Assembly: GCA_963920635.1 (NCBI GenBank) | Contig: OY987305.1 | Coordinates: forward strand, 26,870,876 to 26,934,875 | Length of the DNA: 64,000 nt | Direction of reading: 5' to 3' | DNA from: Pseudeuparius sepicola | Taxonomy: Eukaryota; Arthropoda; Insecta; Coleoptera; Anthribidae | Shown: positions 24,057 to 36,300 of the stretch, piece after piece | Position numbering within the stretch: position 1 is the stretch's first letter | Layout of the letters: the number at the start of each line of letters is the position of its first letter | Made by a program: the position numbers and the translations under genes | The notes under the pieces: model-generated | What the model saw: the letters and a program-made list of their open reading frames with translations, nothing else | The model's database searches: none | What the model was told of the DNA's origin: nothing

Positions 24057-27000
24057 ATGGCTAGAAGACTTCAATATAGCGAAGATGCAATGCTTAAAGC
24101 TATAGAAGCGACCAAACAAGGAATGAGTATTTCAAAAGCGAGTGCTACTTATAACGTCCCTAAAACTACTTTATATGACAAACTTACTGGAAAAACACCA
24201 ATTGATAGATAAATTGGCGTTCCTTCAATTTTAAATAAGGAGGAAGAAGGGCATCTAGTTAGGTGGATCATACATTCGGCCAAAGCAGGATTTCCAATAA
24301 CAAAAAGTCAACTTACCGACAGTGTCCAAATGCTGGTGAAAGAGCTGAAACGAGAGAACACCTTTCCAGACGGTAGGCCACAACGACATTGGTACGAAGG
24401 ATTTTTAAAAAGGCATCCTGAAATTACCCATAGAGTACCACAAAATTTATCGTCAAGAAGAGCCAATGTCACAGAGGAGAAAATTCGTCAATGGTTTACT
24501 GAAATATCACAATACATGGAAACTGAATGTAAACAAAACATTACGGATCCAAGAAGAATTTACAACTGTGATGAAACAGCTATATTTTTATGCCCGAAAG
24601 GAGAAAAAGTTTTAACAGCTAAAGGTCAGAAAACTGTATATTCTGTAACAAATAACGACGAAAAAGAGTGTTTAACAACTCTTTTTATGTGTAATGCTCA
24701 AGGAGAGTTGCCACCTCCACTAATAATGATGCCATAAAAAAGAATTCCTAGAAATATAATACAAACAATTCCTTCTAACTGGGGAGTACGAAAATCAGAT
24801 AACGGGTGGATGACGGGTGAGTCATTTTTTGAATTTATTGCTAACGTGTTTTACAAATGGATAATAGAGCAAGAAATCGAACTTCCGATAATTCATTACG
24901 TCGATGGTCATAAATCACATCTCACGATGCAACTAAGTCAGTTTTGTTCGGAAAAGGGTATTATTTTGATTAGTCTTTATCCCAACTCCACGCACATTTT
25001 GCAACCCTTAGATGTGGCAGTGTTCCATCCATTAAAATCAGCATGGAGGAAGGCCGTCGTTCAATGGAGAATGCAAAACAATGGTGCAAAGTTTGGCAGA
25101 GAACATTTTGGACCATTATTAAAAGAAGTTTTGGATTCTATGATAAACACTTTACCACAAATAATACAGAACGGATTTAAAACGTGTGGTCTCTGTCTCT
25201 TTAATCCAAATAATATTAAGTTTGATAAATTCTTTTATTCTGATAACAACAAGAAGAATTTACAACTGTGATGAAACAGCTATATTTTTATGCCCGAAAG
25301 GAGAAAAAGTTTTAACAGCTAAAGGTCAGAAAACTGTATATTCTGTAGCAAATAACGACGAAAAAGAGTGTTTAACAACTCTTTTTATGTGTAATGCTCA
25401 AGGAGAGTTGCCACCTCCACTAATAATGATGCCATACAAAGGAATTCCTAGAAATATAATAGAAACAATTCCTTCTAACTGGGGAGTAGGAAAATCATAT
25501 AACGGGTGGATGACGGGTGAGTCATTTTTTGAATTTATTGCTAACGTGTTTTACAAATGGATAATAGAGCAAGAAATCGAACTTCCGATAATTCTTTACG
25601 TCGATGGTCATAAATCACATCTCACGATGCAACTAAGTCAGTTTTGTTCGGAAAAGGGCATTATTTTGATTAGTCTTTATCCCAACTCCACGCACATTTT
25701 GCAACCCTTAGATGTGGCAGTGTTCCATCCATTAAAATCAGCATGGATGAAGGCCGTCGTTCAATGGAGAATGCAAAACAATGGTGCAAAGCTTTGCAGA
25801 GAACATTTTGGACCATCATTAAAAGAAGTTTTGGATTCTATGATAAACACTTTACCACAAATAATACAGAACGGATTTAAAACGTGTGGTCTCTGTCCCT
25901 TTAATCCAAATAATATTAAGTTTGATAAATTTTTTTATTCTGCTAACGAACATAGCATAGAATCTTTTAGTTCTATACAAGACAAAAAAACGTGTTTAAA
26001 ACGTTTAAATAAATACGACAGCAATAAAGTAGCGGAATTCCAGGCAGCAGGAGAAACCTGGCATGGGGAAATTGAGGATTTGAATTTATTTAAATTTTGG
26101 AAATTTCTCAAGGAGCCAGCCGATCAAAATAAACCAATCCCCAGTGAAAGTATAGAAGATGATAACGAAGATGAAAGAGAGAAATTTGCAGACAGAAGTG
26201 AAAAAACTGATAATTTAGATCCTAGTTTTGAACCAATCTTAGAAAATAATTATTTTATGTTAAATGATTCGGAGGTATTAAATTTGGAGAAGGAAATTGA
26301 AGAAACGCGTAAATTGTTAGAAAGCAAAGGAATGGAAAATGACAGTTTTTTGCAGGATATTGGCAATGTCTCGGGCAATATATCTACCTCAGATTCGGAT
26401 ACTCTTTTCAATGAATCCCTCCTAAGAGAATCAGAAACCTACTGTGATAAAGAAAAAGAAACTAACCATACCGACTTACAGCACACATTAGCCACTAATG
26501 TAGCTTTAAGTACTATTACAACTAATGACTTAATCACATCAAAAGTTGTAAGTAAGATCGATCATACCACTCAACAGGTCACACCATTGAAATCGAGTAA
26601 TATTATAGAAGGCCAGCATGCTATTCAACCTTTTCAGCGACAAGATTCTAGCAATCACTCAAAAAATCTCTCGATAGAACAAGTTGGTCAAAATATTCCA
26701 ACTCCTTTTAAAAAGGCTCTTTTTTGGAAAAGTTCGGAATTAAATAACAATAAAGAAAATGTTAAACGTGAAAGAAAGGAAAAGGTTCCTGCTGTTGCAA
26801 GTTCACAACAATGGCGAGAGTACCATGAGAAAAAAGAGCAGAAAAAGAAGGCCGAAGAAGAGGCTAAAGAAGAAAGAAGAAAACAAAGAGCAGAAAGAGT
26901 TTTGAAAAACGAGAAAAAAATGCGAAAAAGATAGGAAGATAGAACACGTTGTTACCGATCTTCAAGAAGTGATATACGCCATTGGTGATTTTGTTATCAT

Positions 27001-27265
27001 TAAATATGATAATAGTTTCTTTCCTGGTCAGATTATAGATACAATTGAAACAACGGACAAAGATAACATAGAATATTCTATAAAAGCCATGAAACCAAGT
27101 AATAAAAATTGGAAATGGCCTCCTAAAGAGGATATATTGATTTATGGCACCACAGACCTCATGTGCAAAATATCTGAACCAAAGTTAATCAATAAAAGGG
27201 GAGTTTATGAAGTTCCGGAACTTAGTCACATTTACTTACTAGTCTTAATTTGTGATGACCATTAA
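24057..27265 (+). pseudogene. Tigger/pogo transposase, three lesions
   Basis: ATG at 24057 opens a psq-type helix-turn-helix (MARRLQYSEDAMLKAIEAT...), then the CENP-B-type DNA-binding domain (RHWYEGFLKRHPEI). A DDE_1 core follows, with acidic residues in NCDETAIF, YVDGHKSHL and QPLDVAVF. The C-terminus is lysine/glutamate-rich and ends in a small domain (AIGDFVIIKYDN...KNWKWP). Damage: an in-frame TAA at 24210-24212; a 700-bp tandem duplication (24551-25950) that shifts frame and carries a further TAA near 24735; and a one-base slip in the A-run near 26915-26921, after which the last domain lies in another frame (26969-27265). The second copy of the duplication keeps the DDE core open. Confidence 0.85.
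24551..25950. repeat. Exact 700-bp tandem duplication inside transposase
   Basis: The word AAGAAGAATTTACAACTGTG starts at 24551 and again at 25251. The two 700-bp units differ by roughly a dozen bases (e.g. CCATAAAAAAG against CCATACAAAGG). 700 is not divisible by three, so the duplication breaks the frame. The number of differences shows it is not an assembly stutter of identical reads. Confidence 0.9.
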
Positions 27266-27733
27266 GGTATAAATTTCTATTTATTTTAAAGTAGTATCTA
27301 TTTTATTTTAAATAGGTTACTTATTAAACAAATATATCCTGAGTTTTTTTCCAAATAATATAGGTAAATACCTACCTACTACCTACTTACCCACTAACAA
27401 AAATGTGAAATGTTTAGCAAAAAAAACGAAGAGTAAGAGCTTGTGATCCATTGGGAACACTGGTTCGAAAATTGGGACAATGTGTGTTCGAAAATGGGGA
27501 CAAACGAAAATTTGCCTGTTCGATAATATGGACAATTGTACATTTTCAGAGTTTTATCTATTTTTTATTCATACTGAGAATTTATAACTAAATAGATATT
27601 TATAAACAATGTCATATAATCAATGAACAAACTAATGCTTAAATAAAGCTGATCTTGCTACAGATTCATTGCCGGTGGCCATGTATACATTGCTTAAACC
27701 CTTAAGTGTTCGATATTTGGGACATTCACCTTA

Positions 27734-28000
27734 GCTGCTCAAATTCTGGAAGGTAAACCAAGTACCAGTACCGGAATCTTCACAACAATTCGAAAAAGAG
27801 TTTTAAGTGAAGAACCTGAGACCTTCACAGGCAATGAAGAAAACAAGATTCAAAAAAATACTGGAAATGAAGTTTGTCCATCAGTTACCTCGACTGCGTC
27901 TCGAGCTGCACTTTTTACACTAGTTACACAAATAACTAATTTTCAAAGTATAATAGAATCGTGTTTTTCACATAGCAAAAGATAAACTTTTTCAGGGTAT
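27734..28000 (+). pseudogene. Possible C-terminal tail of the Crypton-like gene
   Basis: Immediately beyond the Tigger element an open stretch reads AAQILEGKPSTSTGIFTT and ends ...FSHSKR with TAA near 27984. Composition and position fit the tail after a recombinase domain. If so, the catalytic box II region has been deleted. The frame does not match the upstream fragment. Confidence 0.35.
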
Positions 28001-28132
28001 ATTAGGTGTCTCAAATAGAGTCCGATTATATCCTTAGTTTTTGAAATGAAAAGACCAGCTTAAAACCAGAATGATGCAGTTTTCTCTGGAAAATCCGAAT
28101 CTAGCTTCAGAATTTATATACAGGGACAAAAA

Positions 28133-28715
28133 TACAGGCTGTCTGTTTAAGAAGGGCCACTCGAGAAAATCTTGACAAATATGCATTTTTCTGAAAACTT
28201 TATTTGAAAAAAAGATTGTTTTTTGATGACCTAACTTTGCGTAAAAACACACTTGAGATCCATGGCCTACTTTCCGAGATATTTTTTAAAATCCCGAAAA
28301 TCGCCTAAATTTCTTCGGCATGTAACTTTATTGTTTCAAGAACCGAAAAAAATTCTTAATGAAATTTGTGGGCAAAATTGATCGCCTTAAACCTAGTTTA
28401 TCATAATTTAGAAAAAGCCATGGTTTGTTGTGTGCTCTCTTAACACTTAAATTGCTACTTAGCTGTCATGCATACTAGAAAGTTTTAAAAATGTAAAAAA
28501 ATGTGCAAGAGACCGATACCTCGCAAGAAATTTCCAAGATTTCCAATGTAGTATGTTGGGACAAAAATACCTAAAACATGAAGGTACAGGATTCGAGGCT
28601 ACGGCTCGCTACAATATAATGGGCACATTTTTCGGTGGGTACTAAGAGAACATTTATTAAACCGTGGCATTGCTTTAAATTCTGATAAAGTAGCAATTAG
28701 TTTTGCCCACAAATG
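28133..28715. repeat. Truncated relative of the 9050-10412 foldback
   Basis: Starts GGCCACTCGAGAAAATCTTG and shares with 9050-10412 the blocks GATCCATGGCCT, TTCTTCGGCATGTAAC, ATTTGTGGGCAAA, TACCTCGCAAGAAATTTCC and GGCTACGGCTCGCTAC. The right arm is cut short near 28715. Noncoding. Confidence 0.65.
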
Positions 28716-28915
28716 ACACAAAAATAAATGGTAAGACTAATTGGGGGATTTGTTGGACGAACATTGTTATTTGTAAAACAGGCCTTAATAAATGGAGTAT
28801 TGTGTATAAGCGCTTGTAAGCCTGCCGTGGTTTCAGCACGGCCACAACTGGGCACTCCTTAAGTTGGTGGCGCTCCGAGGTCTGTACTTGTTCAGTAAGG
28901 ATATGATGCCGTTAG

Positions 28916-30379
28916 TTAGGAGGAAAGGTATTTTTAATGTCAGTTTTCCAGTCTTTTTCAGTAAGAGTTACGGCATATTGATGTTTACTTTTAAATTTAA
29001 GTTTGTATTGGACGTCGTGTTTATTTCGAAACTTTAAAATAATTTGATTATCGAAATAGTTAATAGGTTCTTCGGAATAGGGTTTTCATGAGTGGAGTGT
29101 TGTGTGGATAGTCCAGTTTGTTTTTCGTATGCTTCGTTAACAAAATCGTCAATATTAAAGTCGTCGTCATGTGAGGGAGGATTCATGCATATTTAATTCG
29201 ATGCGGGAAAGGGCGTCGGCTACAAAATTTTCTTTTTCTTTGCGATAAACAATTTCGAAATTGAATTCTTCTAATTTGAGTTTCCATCGGACAAGACGTG
29301 AATGGGGATCTTTAATTTTATAGAGCCAAACTAAAGGATTGTGAACGGTTTCTATAGTGAATTTTACACCAAAAATATCGGGCCGGAAATGTTTAGAGGA
29401 ATCAATTATTGCAAGGAGTTCTTTTTCGATTGTGGAATAGTTTCGTTCTGCGGTAATAAGGGTTCGGGAGTAGTAAGTGATTGGTTCAACAATCTATACA
29501 TTGAGGGTGATCAATTTCAATTTTTGTGCCTTTTCGTAGACAACGTGACATGGGTGCTGTCATTTTTGAGAAATTAGGAATGAAGCGACGATAATAGCCT
29601 ATTAGTCCTAAGAAACTTTTAATTTCCTTAGTAGTTTTCGGAATGGGGAAGTTTTGGATTGCAGATATTTTGTTTGGATTGGGTTTAATGCCTTCTGGGG
29701 TAATGACGTGGCCAAGGAAAGCTACTTCTTTTCTTAGAAATTCGGATTTGTCGAGTTGAATTTTTAGATTTGCTTCGCGAAATTTTTGAAAAATTGATTT
29801 TATATGAATAATATGTTCTTGTAAAGATTTCGAAAATATAATAACGTCATCCATATAGACAAAACATGATTTATAAATGAATTCTTGTAAAATTTCGTCC
29901 ATCATGCGCTGAAAACTCGCGGGGGCGTTTTTCAGACCGAACGGTAGTCTTGTATATTCGAAGTGGCCATTGGGAACTGTGAAGGCGGTTTTTTCGACGG
30001 AGTTCGGGTGAACTTCAATTTGGTGAAAACCTTGGGCTAAGTCGAGGGTTGTGAAATATGTGCATTTACCTAAATTGTCGAGTATTTCGTCAATGCGTGG
30101 AAGGGGATATTTGTCTTCAACTGTATTGTCATTAAGTTTGCGATAGTCTAAAACCATGCGAAACTTGCATTTACCGGATGCATCCATTTTCTTTGGAACG
30201 ATCCAAACAGGAGAAGAATAAGGGGAAATTGAAGGTCGGATAATTTTTTGATCTAAGAGTTTTTCGATTTGGGAAGAAATTTCGCTTTGCATGACTTTAG
30301 GATGTCGGAAAGAACGGGAAAATATAGGAGTTTCTTCTTTTGTGCGGATTTCGTGTTTGACAGAACTTGTAAATGACAA
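28916..30379 (-). pseudogene. pol: Gypsy reverse transcriptase and RNase H
   Basis: 29486-30379 is one open RT frame of about 297 codons. It has the fingers (PYSSPVWIVPKK), the palm Asp in TTLDLAQGFHQI, the LPFGLKNAPASFQRMM block and the catalytic YMDD (FVYMDDVIIFSKS). Downstream on the minus strand (29150-29480) the RNase H region is readable only across frame breaks (KELLAI, then WKLKLEEFNFEIVYRK, ADALSRIE). A linker continues to about 28916, where homology stops at a block of insertions. It copies proviral RNA into DNA. RT itself is open; RNase H is disrupted. Confidence 0.9.
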
Positions 30380-30464
30380 ATCGGTTGATTTATTGGAGGA
30401 AAAACCCTAAATTGACGACAAAGATTAAGATTTTTTGCTTTTCTTCTGAATTTAAGTGTTGTGT

Positions 30465-31085
30465 TCAAATAGAATTGGGATCAAAAGAATTACTAGAGAA
30501 GGGAGGTGGTAATTCTTCAAAATCAGATAGTGGATAAACAGGTACTGGTTGAGGGAAGTCAATGTTTAAATTTTCTGGTTGTGGAATTTCTACAAATCCA
30601 TCATTTGCATGATGTATTGAGATTGGGAATAAAGTCTGATTATTATGGATAATTTCTGGAAGTACAACTTCACCATTATTGATACTTACTGAGATACGGA
30701 GTCGATTATTAGTACGATATAAAACTTCAAATGGGACGGAAACGCCTAATTTACGAATGGAGAATATATGAGTTTCGTAATCTATGTTTGCACCTAGTTG
30801 GTCCAGTTCACCTGTACCAAGGAGTATGTCAAAATCATGGTGCCAATCGGCAATTCTGGCTATGAAACCAATTTCGTCAAAAATGGGAAAATAAAGATTT
30901 TCGGAGTATGTTTTAGGTGTTTTCATTGAAATAAGAGTAAAGGGTTCAAAAAATTTATATCGGGGATCGAAGTTTTGGGCAGCTTGAGGAGTTATTACAG
31001 TATCAGATCCACCAAAGTCTAATAATACTTTAAGATTAGAATAAGGTAGATAGAAAATGGAAGTTTGGTGGCTTTTGAAAGATTA
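30465..31085 (-). pseudogene. Gypsy aspartic protease region
   Basis: The minus strand just upstream of RT reads KVLLDFGGSDTVI, in place of the usual D-T/S-G active-site loop, then runs into the open frame 30465-30926 with a flap-like and C-terminal region (FDILLGTGELDQLGAN). The replacement of the catalytic triplet by DFGG and a frame change before RT suggest it is inactive. Position between gag and RT supports the call. Confidence 0.65.
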
Positions 31086-31089
31086 TTTA

Positions 31090-31421
31090 ATTCGATAATT
31101 AGGGAGTGGGTGGAGGTTCCGAGGCTGGTTCCTGAAAATTTTCGGAAAAGTATTCTTCGGTCTCTAAAGTGGGATTACACTCTATATTATTGTGAAAAAT
31201 ACGTGTGAACATTGGGGTTGGTTTATAAATTTATTGCGATGGCAATTTTGAAGTTCTGGACATAGGAGTTGGACGATATTGATTTTTATATTGATTGTTG
31301 GGTCTGAAGGTTGGACTGAATGCCTGTAGATTGGTTGAATGATTCTGTCTTTGAGGAATGGGTTTTATATTACTAAAATTTCTAGGTCCGAAAGTGTTTT
31401 GATTAAAGGGTTGAGGGAATG
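31090..31421 (-). pseudogene. gag: Gypsy gag, C-terminal part (right of Penelope insertion)
   Basis: The minus strand is Gln/Asn/Pro-rich (e.g. NQNTFGPRNFSNIKPIPQRQ) with no CCHC knuckle, as in many errantivirus-like Gags. The frame is continuous with 61703-61780 once the Penelope element and one copy of its 13-bp target duplication are ignored. Stops appear toward the protease. Confidence 0.7.
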
Positions 31422-31699
31422 TTTTCTAAAATTTATTTGTGACGGAAACAGATCCATTGAATTTTAATTGGGTTTCTCGCCACCAAACTGGCTAAAAGAC
31501 AACTTTTTCAAGTTGCCTGGAAAATTAATAAAGTCTTAACAGTAAATGAACTAAACTTTGAACTTGTAACTCAAAAAATATCTTCAACGAATTTGTTTCC
31601 TGAGCTTTCGGAGAATAAATCTTCCTCCTTTCTCAAAGATCATGTCACGTCAAAGTGAATAAATTTATGGAGGATAAACAAAGACCCTACAATTTCAAT

Positions 31700-32370
31700 A
31701 CAAACTAAAATATAAAAAACACTATATAAATACCGTGAACAAATCACACAGAGAAAAAGGACACTTTTAACTCCGCTTCATTCAAAACCTTTACACTTGT
31801 ATGGTTTACCAAAAATACACAAAACTAACATTCCTCTTCGCCCCATTGTAAGTTCAATAAATTAACCATGTCATTCGTTGGCAAAATATTTACTTAAAAT
31901 TGTTAATCCGTTAGTAGGAAACTCAAATTCATTTATCAGAAACAGTAATCATTTTTTGGGGAAAATTTGGGAACATCAATTTCCAGATCGTTATATTTAT
32001 ATTAGCTAGCTTTGATGTGGTTAGTCTTTTTACTAATGTCCCTGTTGACGTATCATTGAATATTTTACGCAGAAAGTTAAAAAATGATCAGACTTTCATG
32101 GAAAGGACAAATTTGAATAGAGATGCAATATTATAACTAACAACACTCTGTGTTAAAACCACTTATTTTCAACTAGGAAATGAATTTTACCAGAAGGAAT
32201 TTGGAATGGCTATGGGGTCTCCTTTATCACCATTCATAAGCAATTTATTTATGGAAGATTTTGAACACAACGAGTTGAATAGATATGTTCACCAACCTAA
32301 TGTTTGGTGGAGATATGTAGATGACATATTTTTGTTATATGGGAACATGTAGTAGATGATTTAAATTATA
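31700..32370 (+). pseudogene. Penelope-like RT, N-terminal/palm part
   Basis: Readable across several frame breaks: [19 protein letters not shown], then SFDVVSLFTNVPVD (first catalytic Asp), GMAMGSPLSPFISNLFM and WWRYVDDIFLLY (YVDD catalytic pair). These are the order and wording of Penelope RTs. The coding stops where the DIRS complex begins at about 32371 and resumes at 60526. Confidence 0.8.
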
Positions 32371-32400
32371 TTCGGCCTCGTCTCGTAAATAAGTCCGCTT

Positions 32401-32499
32401 CTCGCTTCTGTCCGTCTGACCACAAATTTTAAAGGAAAATAGGTTTCTCCCGCCATTCGCTTGCCCCTACCTCGCGCTAACTGTTGTCGGCCCACTCAG
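32401..32499. repeat. 99-bp subterminal repeat, inverted copy at 59974-60072
   Basis: CTCGCTTCTGTCCGTCTGAC... to ...CGGCCCACTCAG here is matched, with a single base difference that I can see, by the reverse complement at 59974-60072. The outer DIRS element and the smaller element at 57694-60104 therefore share a 5' end and are relatives facing each other. Confidence 0.85.
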
Positions 32500-32565
32500 T
32501 CTTCGTTTTTGTGTTGTAGTGACCGCATTCCACCGCTAGCGTTTAGAGAATCGTGTTGCGCAGAT

Positions 32566-32697
32566 ATGCCAAATCCTTCCAAAAAGCGTCGAAGCCCCTC
32601 GCCGGATAGTGAGTATATTATCACTAAGATAATAAAACGTAGATCGAAGAGGATTTACGAAGTATTAGGTCGAATTCGCTGCACAAGAGCCGCGGTG
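32566..32697 (+). pseudogene. DIRS leader exon (SR/basic N-terminus)
   Basis: ATG at 32566 opens a short basic, Ser-rich peptide (MPNPSKKRRSPSPDSEYI...) that ends with TGA at 32698. A strong donor-like GTAAGT lies at 32722 and an acceptor-like AACAG ends about 33202, just before the gag start. The exon could be spliced to gag over the 131-bp repeats, although the stop would have to be avoided. The link to gag is inferred from similar peptides at DIRS 5' ends. Confidence 0.35.
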
Positions 32698-32710
32698 TGA
32701 AGACTGTTGA

Positions 32711-33105
32711 TTTGATTACGGGTAAGTGACCTCGAAGGTGCCTAGGGTGGCACTGATTGTTACTATTAGTAGCCACGTTCTGCCTAGGGTGGTAGACGTG
32801 TCTCTATGACCTGGGTGGTTATATACTATTAAAAAAATGTACTTGATTACACGGAAGTGACCTCGGAGGTGCCTTGGGTAGCACTGAGTGTTACTGTTAG
32901 CAGCCACGTTCTGTCTAGGGTGGTAGACGTGTCTCTATGACCTAGGGTGGTTATATACTATTAAAAGATGTACTTGATTACGGGGAAGTGACCTCTGAGG
33001 TGCCTAGGGTGGCACTGAGTGTTACTGTTAGCAGCCACGTTCTGCCTAGGGTGGTAGACGTGTCTCTATGATCTAGGTTGGTTATCTACTATTAAAAGAT
33101 GTATT
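32711..33105. repeat. 131-bp tandem repeat, 3 copies, DIRS leader
   Basis: GTGACCTC landmarks lie at 32726, 32857 and 32988, giving an exact period of 131. Each unit holds CCTAGGGTGGTAGACGTGTC between two CCTAGGGTGG words, which can pair partially. Located between the leader exon and gag. Confidence 0.9.
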
Positions 33106-33218
33106 GCCTAGGGTCGCAATATTAAAATTATTGAAAATGTTATACTCATGTCTACCTGCTATATAAGACTGTATAGGGTGATCGACTTATCATAAGTAAC
33201 AGGAACCGAGCGGAAGCA

Positions 33219-33780
33219 ATGCCTCAGATAGAACCAGACATCTTATCCATATTTGGAGAGGTCGGTTCTCCGGAAAAGAGATTTTCAGATCCGGTTCAAC
33301 CAGAGTTAGCTACGCGTTGGGGTGAGATTCTCAAATCCGGACTGCCAGTGAACTTAAGGGCAGAATTAATTAAGAAATATAACCCCCTTCCCCGAGAATT
33401 GTCAAGAGTTATACCCACCCAAGATAAATCCGAAAGTCAAAGTAGCGTTTCCTGAGAATACCGTCCGCAGGGACTTACGATTATCACAATTACAAGAGCA
33501 AGTGTGCGCTATCATGAGTGCTATCGCAATTGTAATAACAAATAAAAAAGGAGGGGGGGCAGTAAATATGCAATTCATAGAGGTGCAGGTGCTCAACGAT
33601 ACTGGTAGATTACTTAGTGATATATTCCACTCTAAGTCTGTATCAAGACGGGAATTGTTAATAATAAACCAAACTAAAGACACCTCAAAAGATACCCCTA
33701 TAACCCAATGACTATTTGGAAGCAACTTAGATGGCACTATTAAGAGTGTTAAACACTTAGAAACTCAGTTGATCAATTAA
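33219..33780 (+). pseudogene. gag: DIRS gag-like protein
   Basis: ATG at 33219. The first part (ILSIFGEV...LATRWGEILKSGLP...RAELIKKYNPL) and the following stretch, in a second frame from about 33480 (GRLLSDIFHSKSVSRRELL), match the conserved capsid-like region upstream of RT in insect DIRS elements. A stop at about 33453 and a frame change split it. A basic region follows (33830-34000). Confidence 0.65.
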
Positions 33781-34239
33781 AGATTCAAAAGAAGAATCTA
33801 AACATTCGACCGAAGTGAAGTTGGGAAACTTCAAGCGTGAATTTCTGTAAAATAGGAGAGCGCATCAGAGTGGACAAGTTCACCGTGGTCCCAACAGCCA
33901 ACGTCGTATACACCAATATCAGGAACAGTACCAACCGAAGAAGCAAGATCGACACAAGCGTCAGAGCGACAAGAGACGTCGCTATCCTTAGAGGTTGGTA
34001 TCTGCGGAGTAGATTAAAGTTTCTTGTTCAGAATTGATGTGACTTGGTTAAGGATAGGGGATTTATTTCCTATATAAAGGGAATAAACATTCCTTTTATT
34101 AAGAGGCCAATACAGACGGTTGTTCCTCCCGAACCAAGGTGGTTCAAGGAGGAGATTAATATTATCATCTATATAATTATAGATTTAGAATCTATTTCTA
34201 AAATTGATCAAAGGGAAGATCAATCAATTCATCTTTAAT

Positions 34240-36300
34240 ATCCCTATAATTCCAAAAACGGCTGGTAGTTACCGTTTAATTTTAAACCTTCGGCCCTTTA
34301 AAAAATTCGTTAAATTATCTCATGTAGGTAAATAAGATAGGGGACTTTAGAACGGTTTCGCGTTTGATTACATCAAACATCTTTATGGGAACCATCGACC
34401 TATCTTGTACCTATGAAACCGTCTCACAGGAAATTTTTGAGATTTAGATTTAACAATTAATTGTATATAGGGTGAGTTTTTTTCGATGCCCACTATGGGG
34501 ATCTCGGAAACAAGCAGAGCTAGAACAAAGGTTAAGTGGGGAAAGAATTGCAGTTTTGAATGCTCAATCTAATGCCCCTTTTGGATTTTTAAAAAAGTTC
34601 ATGGCTCGCTAGATATTTTGAAAAGAGTGATTTTTTGCTATTTCATCAGATCTCTGTAGCTCCGTTTTTTCTGATTATACAGAAAAACTGTAGAGACAAA
34701 AATTGTAGATAATTTTGGGCTTAATAAGATAATCTAATCCAATTTTTATGTTGTTTGTAATTTTTGAGATATGACATAAACTTGTGTTTTTATTAATGTA
34801 AATCATAGTTGGCTGTGGCCTTATAAAATCGGCCATTTTTTGAGCTTTCCAAATATATAATACTCGGCATATTTATTATAAAAAATAAAAGAGCTAAGGC
34901 TAATTTTCTGATTTTTTTTAATTTTCACATAGTCAGATATGGAATATTCTCTTACGTTCTATTTTATAATTAGACATACTTCAAACTTTCTAATATTTTG
35001 TTTTAGCTGGTAACAAAATGTCACAAAATAAAACAAAAATAAAAAACTCAAATTCAAATTATTAAAAAGTGTTCAAACAATCCACCATTATTATTTATGC
35101 AAATATTGCGTCTTTTTAAAACTGAATTTGTCGCCTTTCTTAGAGAACGCCTGTCAATACTGGCAATTGCTTCTAAAACAGCTGCTCTTAATTCAACAAT
35201 TGCCTCATACTTTATTTTGTACTGTTCCCCACAAAAAGAAATCGAAAACAGACAAATCGGGGGATCGGACCTGCCAGGAAATAGGTCTATTTCTCCCTAT
35301 CCAACTATTTGGATAGAGCTGATCTAGGTAATTTCTTACGGGCAAATAATTATGTGGTGGAGCTCCATCATGATATTTTTTGTTTTATTTTGTTACATTT
35401 TGTTACCAGCTTAAAATAAAATATTTGAAAGTTTAAAGTATGTCTTATTATAAAATAGAACGTAAATACGAAAATATTCCATGGCTGACTATGTGAAAAT
35501 TTAAAAAAATTAGAAAATTAACTATAGCTATTTTATTTTTTATAATAACTATGCCGAGTATTATATTTTTGGAAAGCTCAAAAAATGGCCGATTTGATAA
35601 GGCCACAGTCAACTATGATTTACATTTAAAAAACACAAGTTTATGTCATATCTCAAAAAGCACAAACAACATAAAAAATTGGATCAGATTAACTTATTAA
35701 GCCCAAAATTATCTACAATTCTTATCTCAACAGTTTTTCTGTATAATCAGAAATAACGGAGCTACAGAGATCGATGAAATAGCCAAAAATCACTCTTTTC
35801 AAAATATCTAGTGGACCATGAACTTTTTTAAAAATCCAAAAGGGGCATTAGATTGAGCATTCAAAACTGCAATTCATTCCCCATTTAACCTTTGTTCTAT
35901 CTCTGCTAGTTTCCGAGATCCCCATAGTGGGCATCGAAAAAACGCACTGTGTATATGAATACAATGTGTTGGCTCTTGGGCTGAGTTGTGCCCTCCTAAT
36001 TTTTAACATGATTTTAAGACCAGTAATGTCATGGTTGAGTGATAGAGGATTCTTTTCAGTTATCTATTTGGATAATATATTAGATTTAAGAAGGGACATT
36101 TCTCGATGTCAAAAGAATATACAGGAGACAATAGGTTTATTAGAACATTTAGGATATCTCATAAATTATAAAAAGAGTAACCTCATCCCCAGTCAGCTCT
36201 GTAGATATTTAGGGTTTGTATTTAACTCTAAGGAAATGTCACTTGAGCTACCTCCTGAAAAACGTCGGAGGCTTATAGCACTGGTACTCTTCCCTTATTG
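34240..36300 (+). pseudogene. DIRS reverse transcriptase, interrupted by a foldback
   Basis: 34240-34463 contains IPKTAGSYRLILNLRPFKKF and a palm-like GTIDLSCAYETV across frame breaks. After the TA-flanked unit 34466-35953 the frame continues 35954-36298 with LYEYNVLALGLSCA, VIYLDNILD (in place of the YxDD box) and the connection region. Removing the foldback and one TA restores the frame at the junction. The catalytic YxDD is changed to YLDN, so the enzyme is dead. Confidence 0.75.
34466..35953. mobile_element. 1.49-kb foldback with mariner-type transposase scrap, TA duplication
   Basis: Ends TATAGGGTGAGTTTTTTTCG and the complement of TACACAGTGCGTTTTTTCG, with arms of about 500 bases (including CCCACTATGGGGATCTCGG and its complement). 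TA on each side (34464-34465, 35954-35955). In the unpaired centre the minus strand (about 35100-35330) encodes RSPDLSVFDFFLWGTVQNKV, the third-acid region typical of Tc1/mariner-related transposases. Confidence 0.8.

Larger units (their letters stand above)
23085..27731 (+). mobile_element. Tigger/pogo-type DNA transposon, 4647 bp
   Basis: Terminal inverted repeats of about 25 bases, AGGTGAATGTCCCAAACATC at 23085 and the matching GATATTTGGGACATTCACCT ending at 27731, with TA on both sides (23083-23084, 27732-27733). Subterminal repeats of the type TCGAAAATtGGGAC recur near 23110, 23509 and 27466-27540 and may bind the transposase. It encodes a damaged pogo/CENP-B-type transposase at 24057-27265. 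It landed in a Crypton-like recombinase, which is itself within the gypsy pol region. Confidence 0.9.
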
